A DNA stretch of 64,000 nt, from assembly GCA_963851025.1 (NCBI GenBank), contig CAWKOA010000008.1, positions 1-64,000 on the forward strand, read 5' to 3'. The DNA is from RYN-230 sp963851025 (GTDB lineage Bacteria > Actinomycetota > Actinomycetes > Streptosporangiales > Streptosporangiaceae). Below are positions 18,525 through 27,000 of the stretch, piece by piece. The position numbers were made by a program, and so were the translations under genes. The notes below the pieces were generated by a model. It did no database searches and was not told the DNA's origin. It was given only the letters and a program-made list of their open reading frames with translations. Numbering within the stretch: position 1 is the first letter of the stretch; each line of letters begins with the position of its first letter.

Positions 18525-19238
18525 TCAGGCGCCGAGCTGGTCCGCCAGGTCGGCGAAGTCGGCCGCCACGCAGGTGTACGGCCGGGCCGGCTCCCGGTTG
18601 GCCTGGTGGTTCGGGCCCAGGTCACCGGGCCGGGACACGAAGGCCGTGGCCAGGCCGAGGTCGCCGGCCGCGATGAGGTCGTCGTTGTGCGCGGCGACCA
18701 CCATCACCTCGGCCGGGGCCAGGCTGAGCAGCCCGGCGGCGCCGAGATAGTTCTGCGGGTCCGGCTTGTAGTGCCGGAACAGCTCGGCGCTGGCCACGAA
18801 GTCCCACGGCAGCCCGCCCCACTTGGCCATGTTGACCAGCAGCGCGACGTTCCCGTTAGAGAACGCGGAGATGATGTAGCGGCGCTTGAGCCGCTCCAGC
18901 CCAGCCACCGCGTCCGGCCAGGGATCGAGCCGGTGCCAGCAGGTGGTGAGCCAGGCGCGCCCGGCCTCATCCAGGCGGTCCAGCACCGTCCCGGCCAGCA
19001 GCTGGTCGAGCGTGCGGCGGTGCAGGCCGTCCAGGGTGGTCCAGGGCAGCTCCCCGGTCCGGACCTGGTTCATGGCCGGGCGGTACGCCGCCCGCCAGCG
19101 GTCGGCGAGCGAGGGGGCGTCGATGTCCGCCCCGTGCTCCGCGGCCAGCGCGGTCACGTCGCGGATGACGCCGCTGCGCCAGTCCACCACCGTGCCGAAC
19201 ACGTCGAACAGCAGCGCCTTGACCTGCCCCACGAGCAC
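18525..19238 (-). CDS. Haloacid dehalogenase type II (HAD superfamily)
   Basis: The 237-residue enzyme shows the HAD motifs in order: nucleophile LLFDVFGTVVD (Asp at about 12), motif II FSNGN, motif III lysine in HYKPDPQNYLGA and acidic motif VVAAHNDDLIAAG. The AAHNDDL pattern and the cap region (WHRLDPWPDAVAGLERLK) fit L-2-haloacid dehalogenase-like hydrolases. The natural substrate is unknown. It is divergent from fasR, with which it shares about 130 bases. Confidence 0.85.
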   Translation of the reverse strand: MLVGQVKALLFDVFGTVVDWRSGVIRDVTALAAEHGADIDAPSLADRWRAAYRPAMNQVRTGELPWTTLDGLHRRTLDQLLAGTVLDRLDEAGRAWLTTCWHRLDPWPDAVAGLERLKRRYIISAFSNGNVALLVNMAKWGGLPWDFVASAELFRHYKPDPQNYLGAAGLLSLAPAEVMVVAAHNDDLIAAGDLGLATAFVSRPGDLGPNHQANREPARPYTCVAADFADLADQLGA

Positions 19239-19370
19239 CTCCTGTGACCCTCCGGCCCGTCCGGGAGCGTGCTGCCCCGGACGTCACGGTTCCTGGCTGG
19301 GAACAGTCTCCCCTGCCGCCCGGCCCGGCCGCACGGCGCCGCGGCGCCCCGCCCGTGGCACCCTGGGAGC

Positions 19371-20573
19371 ATGACGGCAGCGGATCGGGTCACCGGCGGG
19401 AACGGCGCGGCGCCGCCCGGCCGGGTCCGCCCCGAGACGGTCCAGCGGCTGGAGCGGTCCATGGGCTCGCTCGGCACGGCCGCCATGGCCTCGATGGAGG
19501 AGCGGCTGTCCTGGTTCCGCTCCATGTCGGCGGAGAACCGCTCCTGGATCGGCCTGGTCGCCCAGGCCGGCATCGCCGCCTTCGTGGACTGGATCAAGCA
19601 CCCCCGGCGCGGCCGCCCCTCGGTGGCCGTGGAGGTGTTCGGCACCGCGCCCCGCGAGCTCGCCCGCGCGGTCAGCCTGCAGCAGGCCGTGGAGATGGTG
19701 CGCATCATCATCGACGTGGTCGAGGCCCGGGTCGACGAGCTGGCCGCGCCCGGCGGCGAGGCGGAACTGCGCGAGGCCGTGCTCCGCTACACCCGGGAGG
19801 TGGCCTTCGGCGCCGCCCAGGTGTACGCGCGGACCGCGGAGGCCCGCGGCGCCTGGGACGCCCGGCTGGAGGCCCTGGTCGTGGACTCACTGGTCCGCGG
19901 CGAGATGGGCGAGGGGCTGCAGTCCTGGGCCTCCGCCCTGAACTGGTCGCACTCGCCGGTGGCGGTGGTCGTCGGCCATGCGGACGATTCCGAGCCCGAG
20001 GGCCTGATCGAGGAGCTGCGCGCGATCGTCCGCCGGTCCCGGCTGGACCTGCTGGCCGGGGTGCATGGCACCCGGCTCGTGGTGGTGCTGGGCGGCACCG
20101 ATGACCCGCTCGGCGCCGCGGGCCAGATCGCCGGGCGGTTCGGGCCCGGCCCGGTCGTGGTCGGCCCGGTCGTGCCCGACCTGCAGGCCGCCACCCGCTC
20201 GGCCGCCTCGGCGCTGGCCGGGCTGCGCGCCGCCCCGGGCTGGCCGGAGTCGCCGCGCCCGGTGCTGGCCGACGACCTGCTGCCCGAGCGCGCCCTGGAC
20301 GGGGACGAGGCCGCGCGGGCCCAGCTGATCCGGGACGTGTACGAGCCGCTGCGGCACGGCGGGACCGCGCTGCTGGACACGGTCACCACCTACCTGGAGC
20401 AGGGTTCCTCGCTGGAGGCCACCGCCCGGATGCTGTTTGTTCACCCAAATACCGTCCGTTACCGGTTGCGCCGGATCAGCGAGCTCACCGGGCTGATCCC
20501 CTCCGACGGGCGGGCCGGTTTCACCCTCTGGGTGGGTATCCTCCTGGGCCGGCTGGCGCACAATCGCACATAG
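19371..20573 (+). CDS. fasR: PucR/CdaR-type activator of fatty acid synthesis
   Basis: The 400-residue regulator has an N-terminal sensor region (SWIGLVAQAGIAAFVDWIK, RELARAVSLQQAVEMVRIII) and a C-terminal PucR helix-turn-helix (SLEATARMLFVHPNTVRYRL, then RISELTGLIPSD). Its position directly before fabD-fabH-acpP-fabF matches FasR of Streptomyces coelicolor, which activates that operon. The ATG at 19371 follows GGGAGC. The gap to fabD is 86 bases and contains a probable promoter, so fabD can be transcribed independently. Confidence 0.88.
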   Translation: MTAADRVTGGNGAAPPGRVRPETVQRLERSMGSLGTAAMASMEERLSWFRSMSAENRSWIGLVAQAGIAAFVDWIKHPRRGRPSVAVEVFGTAPRELARAVSLQQAVEMVRIIIDVVEARVDELAAPGGEAELREAVLRYTREVAFGAAQVYARTAEARGAWDARLEALVVDSLVRGEMGEGLQSWASALNWSHSPVAVVVGHADDSEPEGLIEELRAIVRRSRLDLLAGVHGTRLVVVLGGTDDPLGAAGQIAGRFGPGPVVVGPVVPDLQAATRSAASALAGLRAAPGWPESPRPVLADDLLPERALDGDEAARAQLIRDVYEPLRHGGTALLDTVTTYLEQGSSLEATARMLFVHPNTVRYRLRRISELTGLIPSDGRAGFTLWVGILLGRLAHNRT

Positions 20574-20646
20574 TTTGTAGGAAACCAACATGGTCTCTAG
20601 GGCAAACTTCGTGCTCTTTGTGACCCATGTAGCGGACTTCTACAGT
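20572..20646 (+). promoter_or_regulatory. Candidate fabD promoter and regulator site
   Basis: TTGTGA at 20618-20623 and TACAGT at 20641-20646 are separated by 17 bases, a good sigma-70-type spacing. The start would lie only about 7 bases before the fabD ATG at 20660, so the message would have a very short leader. Just upstream, AGTTTG (20572-20577) and CAAACT (20603-20608) form an inverted repeat that could serve FasR. The stretch is clearly AT-richer than its surroundings. Confidence 0.4.
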
Positions 20647-20659
20647 GCAGGGTTAGAGG

Positions 20660-21871
20660 ATGCTGGTTATCGCCGCCCCGGGCCAGGGCGCCCAGGCCCC
20701 GGGCTTCCTCTCCCCCTGGCTCGAACTCCCCGGATTCGCCGAGCGTCTCGGCGCCTGGTCCGAGCTGGCCGGGGCGGACCTGATCAGGGCCGGGACGACC
20801 GCCAGCGCCGAGGAGATCCGGGATACCGCGATCGCCCAGCCGCTCCTGGTCGCGGCGGCCATCGCCGCCGCCGAGGCGCTGTTCGGCGGGCTCGGCCAGG
20901 CCCGGGTGCACACCGGCGCGGCGGCCGGGCACAGCGTGGGCGAGCTGGGCGCCGGCGTCCTCGCCGGGGTGCTCGCCGCCGAGGATGCGATGCGCCTGGT
21001 CCAGGTGCGCGGGCAGGCCATGGCGAAGGCCGCGGCCACCGAGGCCACCGGGATGACCGCCGTGCTCGGCGGCGATGAGGCCGAGGTCCTGGATTCCATC
21101 GAGGCCCACGGCCTCACCCCCGCGAACATCAACGGCGCCGGGCAGGTCGTCGCGGCCGGGACGCTGGAGCAGCTGGCCGCCTTCGCCGCCGACCCGCCTG
21201 CCCGGGCGCGGCTGCGCCCGCTGGAGGTGGCCGGCGCCTTCCACACCCGGCACATGGCCCCGGCGGTGGACGCGCTGCGCGAGGCCGCCGCCACGGTCAC
21301 GGTCAGCGATCCGGTACTGCCGCTGCTGTCCAACCAGGACGGCGCCGCGGTGCGGACCGGGGAGGACTGGCTGGAGCGGATCGTCACCCAGGTCAGCGCC
21401 CCGGTGCGGTGGAACCTGTGCATGCGCACCATGACCGACCTGGAGGCGGGCGCGCTGATCGAGCTGCCCCCGGCCGGCACGCTGACCGGGCTGGCCCGCC
21501 GGGCGATGCCGGGCGTGGCCCTGGCCGCCCTCAAGACCCCGGACGACCTGGCCGCCGCGACCGCGCTGATCGCCGAGCACGGCGCGCTGGACCCCTACGA
21601 CGACGGCGGGCCGGCTCCTGAGTGGCGCCTGCTGGTCGCGCCGCTGGGCGGCACGTTCCGGCACGGCACCGTCGGCGCGGCCCCCACGGTGGGGGCGGCG
21701 CTGCCCGCTGGCGCGGAGATCGGGCACGTCGAGCAGCGCGGCGCGCGGCACGTGATCGCCCCGCCGTTCGCGGCCACCGTGCTCGAGTGGCTGGTCGAGG
21801 ACGGTGACCCGGTCAGCGCGGGCCAGCCGCTGGTCCGCCTGCAGCCGTATCCCGCACCGGCCGGCCGGTAA
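20660..21871 (+). CDS. fabD: Malonyl-CoA:ACP transacylase with extra C-terminal biotinyl/lipoyl-like domain
   Basis: Residues 1-310 are a complete FabD: APGQGAQAPG near the start, the nucleophile elbow GHSVGE with Ser92, and AGAFHTRHM with His195. It loads malonyl from CoA onto ACP. At 403 residues it is about 90 longer than usual. The extension (about 321-396) begins LLVAPLGGTF and ends VLEWLVEDGDPVSAGQPLVRL, which fits the barrel fold of biotin carboxyl carrier domains. The place of the EAMKM biotin motif is taken by VEQRGARHV, so no lysine is available for biotin. The extension may therefore serve in binding rather than as a cofactor carrier. The gene heads the fab cluster. Confidence 0.93.
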   Translation: MLVIAAPGQGAQAPGFLSPWLELPGFAERLGAWSELAGADLIRAGTTASAEEIRDTAIAQPLLVAAAIAAAEALFGGLGQARVHTGAAAGHSVGELGAGVLAGVLAAEDAMRLVQVRGQAMAKAAATEATGMTAVLGGDEAEVLDSIEAHGLTPANINGAGQVVAAGTLEQLAAFAADPPARARLRPLEVAGAFHTRHMAPAVDALREAAATVTVSDPVLPLLSNQDGAAVRTGEDWLERIVTQVSAPVRWNLCMRTMTDLEAGALIELPPAGTLTGLARRAMPGVALAALKTPDDLAAATALIAEHGALDPYDDGGPAPEWRLLVAPLGGTFRHGTVGAAPTVGAALPAGAEIGHVEQRGARHVIAPPFAATVLEWLVEDGDPVSAGQPLVRLQPYPAPAGR

Positions 21872-21939
21872 ACCGGGCGATCGCGGGTAGCAAGATGCCC
21901 CAACCACACGCCGAACGGCACAGGAGGGAACCCACGTTG

Positions 21940-22902
21940 ATGCGAGTCACCGACGGAACGGCCGGTGCGCGGATCCTGGCGTTCGGCGGTTACCAGCCGG
22001 CCCGGGTGGTCACCAACGACGAGATCGCCGAGCGGGTGGAGACCAGCGATGAGTGGATCCGCAGCCGGGTAGGCATCGCCAGCCGGCGGATCGCCGGCCC
22101 GGATGAGACCGTCGCCGACATGGCCGTGGCCGCCGGGGGGAAGGCGCTGGCCGCCAGCGGCCTGTCCCCGGCCGACATCGACCTGGTCATCGTGGCGACC
22201 TGCACCCCCGAGGCGCCGATCCCCAACACGGCTGCCACCGTCGCGACCAGGCTCGGCATCGTGGCCCCCGGCGCGTTCGACCTCAACGCCGCATGCGCGG
22301 GCTTCTGCTACGCGCTGGGCACGGCCAGCGACGCGGTCCGCGCGGGCACCTCACGGCACGTGCTGGTCATCGGGGCGGAGAAGCTTTCCCAGTGGGTGGA
22401 CTGGACCGACCGGTCCACCTGCATCATCTTCGCGGACGGCGCGGGGGCCGCGGTGGTCGGCCCGGCCGAGGACGGCGCCGCCGGCATCGGCCCCGTGGTC
22501 TGGGGCAGCGATGGCGGCATGGCGGACAAGATCTTCATCAAGGACCGCCGGTCGTTCATCGTCCAGGAGGGGCAGGCGGTGTTCCGCTGGGCCACCACGG
22601 CCCTGCACCCCGTCGCGCTCAAGGCGTGCGAGCGGGCCGGCGTGGCCCCTGGCGAGCTGGCCGCGTTCGTCCCGCACCAGGCCAACCTGCGCATCATCGA
22701 GGCCATCGCGAGGAAGCTGGGCGCCCCGCAGGCCCTGGTCGCCACCGACATCATCAACTCGGGGAACACCTCGTCGGCATCCATCCCGCTGGCCCTGTCA
22801 GCGATGATCGAGCGCGGCGAGGTGGGCTCGGGATCCGCGGTCCTGCTGCTCGGCTTCGGGGCCGGCATCAGCTATGCGGCCCAGGTGATCACGGTACCCT
22901 GA
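21940..22902 (+). CDS. fabH: 3-oxoacyl-ACP synthase III
   Basis: The 320-residue enzyme condenses an acyl-CoA primer with malonyl-ACP to start fatty acid synthesis. The catalytic triad is visible: Cys119 in NAACAGF, His in FVPHQANLRIIE and Asn in IINSGNTSSASIP. The ATG at 21940 follows CAGGAGGGAACCCACG; the adjacent TTG at 21937 is a less likely start. It lies 68 bases after fabD in the same direction. Actinomycete FabH enzymes often accept branched primers, but primer choice cannot be read here. Confidence 0.95.
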   Translation: MRVTDGTAGARILAFGGYQPARVVTNDEIAERVETSDEWIRSRVGIASRRIAGPDETVADMAVAAGGKALAASGLSPADIDLVIVATCTPEAPIPNTAATVATRLGIVAPGAFDLNAACAGFCYALGTASDAVRAGTSRHVLVIGAEKLSQWVDWTDRSTCIIFADGAGAAVVGPAEDGAAGIGPVVWGSDGGMADKIFIKDRRSFIVQEGQAVFRWATTALHPVALKACERAGVAPGELAAFVPHQANLRIIEAIARKLGAPQALVATDIINSGNTSSASIPLALSAMIERGEVGSGSAVLLLGFGAGISYAAQVITVP

Positions 22903-22972
22903 CCGCGCCGCGGCCGCCGGGCGCAAGCCCGGGGGCCGATCACACCCATCACAGAAGGAGAACGCACACCCC

Positions 22973-23227
22973 ATGGCCATGACTGAGCAGGAGATCCTCG
23001 CGGGCCTCGGCGAGATCGTCGACGAGGTGGCCGGCGTCCCGGCCGACCAGGTGACCCCGGACAAGAGCTTCGTCAACGACCTCGACATCGACTCGCTGTC
23101 GATGGTGGAGATCGCGGTGGCAGCCCAGGACAAATTCGGGGTGGAGATCCCGGACGACCAGCTCAAGAACCTCAAGACCGTGCAGGACGTCGTCACCTAC
23201 GTGCAGAACGCCGAAGTATCGGCCTGA
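22973..23227 (+). CDS. acpP: Acyl carrier protein
   Basis: The 84-residue acidic protein carries growing acyl chains on phosphopantetheine attached to Ser41 in DLDIDSLSMVEI. The four-helix ACP pattern is complete (EQEILAGLGEIVDEVAG, VEIAVAAQDKFGVEIPD, LKTVQDVVTYV). AGAAGGAGAACGC precedes the ATG at 22973. It sits between fabH and fabF as in other actinomycete FAS II clusters. Confidence 0.97.
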   Translation: MAMTEQEILAGLGEIVDEVAGVPADQVTPDKSFVNDLDIDSLSMVEIAVAAQDKFGVEIPDDQLKNLKTVQDVVTYVQNAEVSA

Positions 23228-23317
23228 GCCGGGGCGGCCCCGTCACGGGATGCCATCCGGTGCGCTCTCGCCACCCGCGAGCCAGGTGCACCACGTACGC
23301 AAGAGGAGCGATTCACA

Positions 23318-24568
<1,251 letters not shown>

Positions 24569-24630
24569 GGCGGGCGGCCAGCCCGCCCCCTCCCGCCCGT
24601 GTTCTCCCGCCTACCGCAAGGAGACAGCCC

Positions 24631-26118
24631 GTGACGGTCATCGCTGGCCGCGCCTCGGCCGCCCCCGGCCAGGAGCGCACCACCCAGGGCAGCAGCGTGG
24701 CCGCCCCCCGGTCCCCCGCCGGCCTGGCGGGACCGCACATCTCCCGTGACCCTGAGGTCCGGCTCGAAGCGCTGTTCGACCCCGGCTCGGTCCGCCTGCT
24801 CGCCCGCCGCGACGCCAGCGGGGAAGTCGCAGCCACCGGGACCATCGACGGGATGACCGCGGTCGCCTTCGCCAGCGACCCGCGGGTGCAGGGCGGCGCC
24901 ATGGGCAGCGAGGGCTGCGCGGCGATCGTCACCGCCTACGAGGAGGCCCTCGCCCTGGGCGCCCCGGTGATCGGGCTGTGGCACTCCGGCGGGGCGCGGC
25001 TGCGCGAGGGCGTGGAGAGCCTGCACGCGGTGGGGACCGTGTTCGCCGTCATGACCCGGGCCTCCGGCGTGATCCCGCAGATCTCCGTGGTGCTCGGCGC
25101 GGCCGCCGGCGGGGCCGCGTACGGGCCCGCGCTGACCGACATCGTCATCCTGTCCGATCACGCCCGCATCTTCGTCACCGGACCGGACGTGGTCCGCAGC
25201 GTGACCGGCGAGGACGTGGACATGGCCCGGCTGGGCGGCCCCGAGCCGCACAGCCGCCGCTCCGGGGTGGTGCACCTGGTGGCCGCCACCGACGCGGACG
25301 CGCTCGGCCAGGCCCGGCGGCTCGCGCTGCTGCTCGGCGAGCAGGGCGCGGTGGACGTGGACCTGGTGGCCCGGCAGGACGGCGCCGACCTGGACCAGCT
25401 GCTGCCCGAATCGCGGCGCCGCGCCTACGACGTCCACCCGCTGCTGGCCGGGCTGCTCGACGGGCCCGGTATCGAGCTGCACCCGCGGTGGGCGCCGAAC
25501 GTGGTGACCATGCTCGGCCGGCTGGCCGGCCGCACCGTCGGCATCGTGGCCAGCAACCCGCTGCGCCTCGGTGGCTGCCTGGACGCCACCTCGGCGGAGA
25601 AGGCGGCCCGGTTCGTCCGGATGTGCGACGCGTTCGGCGTGCCGCTCGTGGTGGTCGTGGACGTGCCGGGCTACCTGCCCGGCGTCGGCCAGGAGTGGGA
25701 CGGGGTGGTGCGCCGCGGCGCCAAGCTCCTGCACGCCTTCGCGGAGGCGACGGTGCCCCGGGTCACCCTGGTCACCCGCAAGGCCTACGGCGGGGCCTAC
25801 ATCGCGATGAACAGCCGGGCCCTGGGCGCGACCCGGGTGTTCGCGTGGCCCGGCGCCGAGGTGGCCGTGATGGGCGCGGTGGCCGCCGTGCGCATCCTGA
25901 ACCGGCGCACGCTCGCCGACGTCCCCCCGGACCAGCTCCAGGAGGCCGAGGCGCGGCTGGCGGAGGAGCATGAGCGCGAGGCCGGCGGCCTGGACCGGGC
26001 CCGCGACCTGGGCGTGATCGACGAGGTCATCGAGCCCTCCACCACCCGCCAGGCCATCGCCTGCGCCATCGCGGCCGCCCCGCAAACCCGCGGCCGGCAC
26101 GGCAACATCCCGCTCTGA
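24631..26118 (+). CDS. Acyl-CoA carboxylase carboxyltransferase (beta) subunit, AccD6-like
   Basis: The 495-residue subunit transfers carboxyl from biotin to acetyl- or propionyl-CoA. It has the crotonase-like halves and oxyanion-hole segments (LWHSGGARLREGVESL, VLGAAAGGAAYGPALTD, DVPGYLPGVGQEWDG, KAYGGAYIAMNSRALGA). A GTG start lies after CAAGGAGACAGCCC. It closes the fab cluster like accD6 of Mycobacterium, so malonyl-CoA for fatty acids is the likely product. No biotin carrier or carboxylase gene is in the window, which makes the carrier-like domain on FabD notable. Confidence 0.9.
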   Translation: MTVIAGRASAAPGQERTTQGSSVAAPRSPAGLAGPHISRDPEVRLEALFDPGSVRLLARRDASGEVAATGTIDGMTAVAFASDPRVQGGAMGSEGCAAIVTAYEEALALGAPVIGLWHSGGARLREGVESLHAVGTVFAVMTRASGVIPQISVVLGAAAGGAAYGPALTDIVILSDHARIFVTGPDVVRSVTGEDVDMARLGGPEPHSRRSGVVHLVAATDADALGQARRLALLLGEQGAVDVDLVARQDGADLDQLLPESRRRAYDVHPLLAGLLDGPGIELHPRWAPNVVTMLGRLAGRTVGIVASNPLRLGGCLDATSAEKAARFVRMCDAFGVPLVVVVDVPGYLPGVGQEWDGVVRRGAKLLHAFAEATVPRVTLVTRKAYGGAYIAMNSRALGATRVFAWPGAEVAVMGAVAAVRILNRRTLADVPPDQLQEAEARLAEEHEREAGGLDRARDLGVIDEVIEPSTTRQAIACAIAAAPQTRGRHGNIPL

Positions 26119-26124
26119 CCGCCC

Positions 26125-26169
26125 GTGGTGGGGAGATCAGTGGTCGGGAGATCAGTGGTGGGGATATCG
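26125..26169. repeat. Three tandem 15-bp repeats
   Basis: The units are GTGGTGGGGAGATCA, GTGGTCGGGAGATCA and GTGGTGGGGATATCG, placed between the accD stop and the amidotransferase start. If translated with the next gene they would encode VVGRS, VVGRS, VVGIS. Confidence 0.8.
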
Positions 26170-26190
26170 GTGGCCAGGGAGCACGGCGGC

Positions 26191-26898
26191 ATGGCAGAGC
26201 ATGGGCGCCTGCTGGTGATCGAGCACGAGCTCGACGCGCCGGCCGGCCTGCTGGGTCCCTGGGCTCAGGCCCGCGGGCTGAGCCTGAGCACGATCCACCT
26301 CGGCGGCGGGGACCAGCTGCCCGCGCGGCTGCCGGAGGTGGCCGGCCTGGTGGTGCTCGGCTCGGAGCGGACCGCCTTCGACGACGCTGTCCCCTGGCTG
26401 GGCGGCGAGCTGTCCCTGGTACGGCAGGCGCTGGCGGACGGGGTTCCGCTGCTGGGTATCTGCTTCGGCGGCCAGGTGCTGGCCCGCGCGCTGGGCGCGC
26501 GGGTGTACCGGCTGCCCGAGCCGGAGATCGGCTGGGTGCGGCTGGCCAGCCAGCATCCGGGCCTGGCCAGCGGCCCCTGGCTGGAGTGGCACCGGGACGG
26601 TTTCGAGCTGCCGCCTGGTACCCGGGAGCTGGCCACCGGCGGCGCCTCGGTGCAGGCCTACGCCATCGGCCCGCACCTGGGGCTGCAGTTCCATCCCGAG
26701 GTGACCGAGCCGATCACCCAGGCCTGGCTGCGCGCCACCCAGCCGCCGCTGTCCCCGGCCCAGGCCACCCGGCTCGGCGACGGCTGGCAGGACGCGGAGC
26801 CCAGGATCGCGGCCGACGCGGCCGCGTTGTTCTCCGCCTGGCTGGACGGCGAGTTCGCCGCGCCGGTGCCCGGCCCGGCGGAGGTAAGGGCACAGTAA
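26191..26898 (+). CDS. Class I glutamine amidotransferase-like protein
   Basis: About 235 residues from the ATG at 26191 (AGGGAG upstream). A longer start at 26125 would translate the tandem repeats. The GATase elbow is GVPLLGICFGGQVLARALGA with the nucleophilic Cys, and the His is in LGLQFHPEVTEP. It resembles stand-alone GMP-synthase-like amidotransferases of unknown acceptor, some of which hydrolyse gamma-glutamyl compounds. It follows the accD-like gene by only 70 bases and may be co-transcribed, without an obvious functional link. Confidence 0.8.
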   Translation: MAEHGRLLVIEHELDAPAGLLGPWAQARGLSLSTIHLGGGDQLPARLPEVAGLVVLGSERTAFDDAVPWLGGELSLVRQALADGVPLLGICFGGQVLARALGARVYRLPEPEIGWVRLASQHPGLASGPWLEWHRDGFELPPGTRELATGGASVQAYAIGPHLGLQFHPEVTEPITQAWLRATQPPLSPAQATRLGDGWQDAEPRIAADAAALFSAWLDGEFAAPVPGPAEVRAQ

Positions 26899-27000
26899 AG
26901 TCAGGGCAGCGTCCACGCCTGAAATTCGTAACGAATTGGGCGGGAAAATCTCCCGGATCAGCCCGCCGGGGCGCGGGGCCCCACGTAGCATCGACGATCT

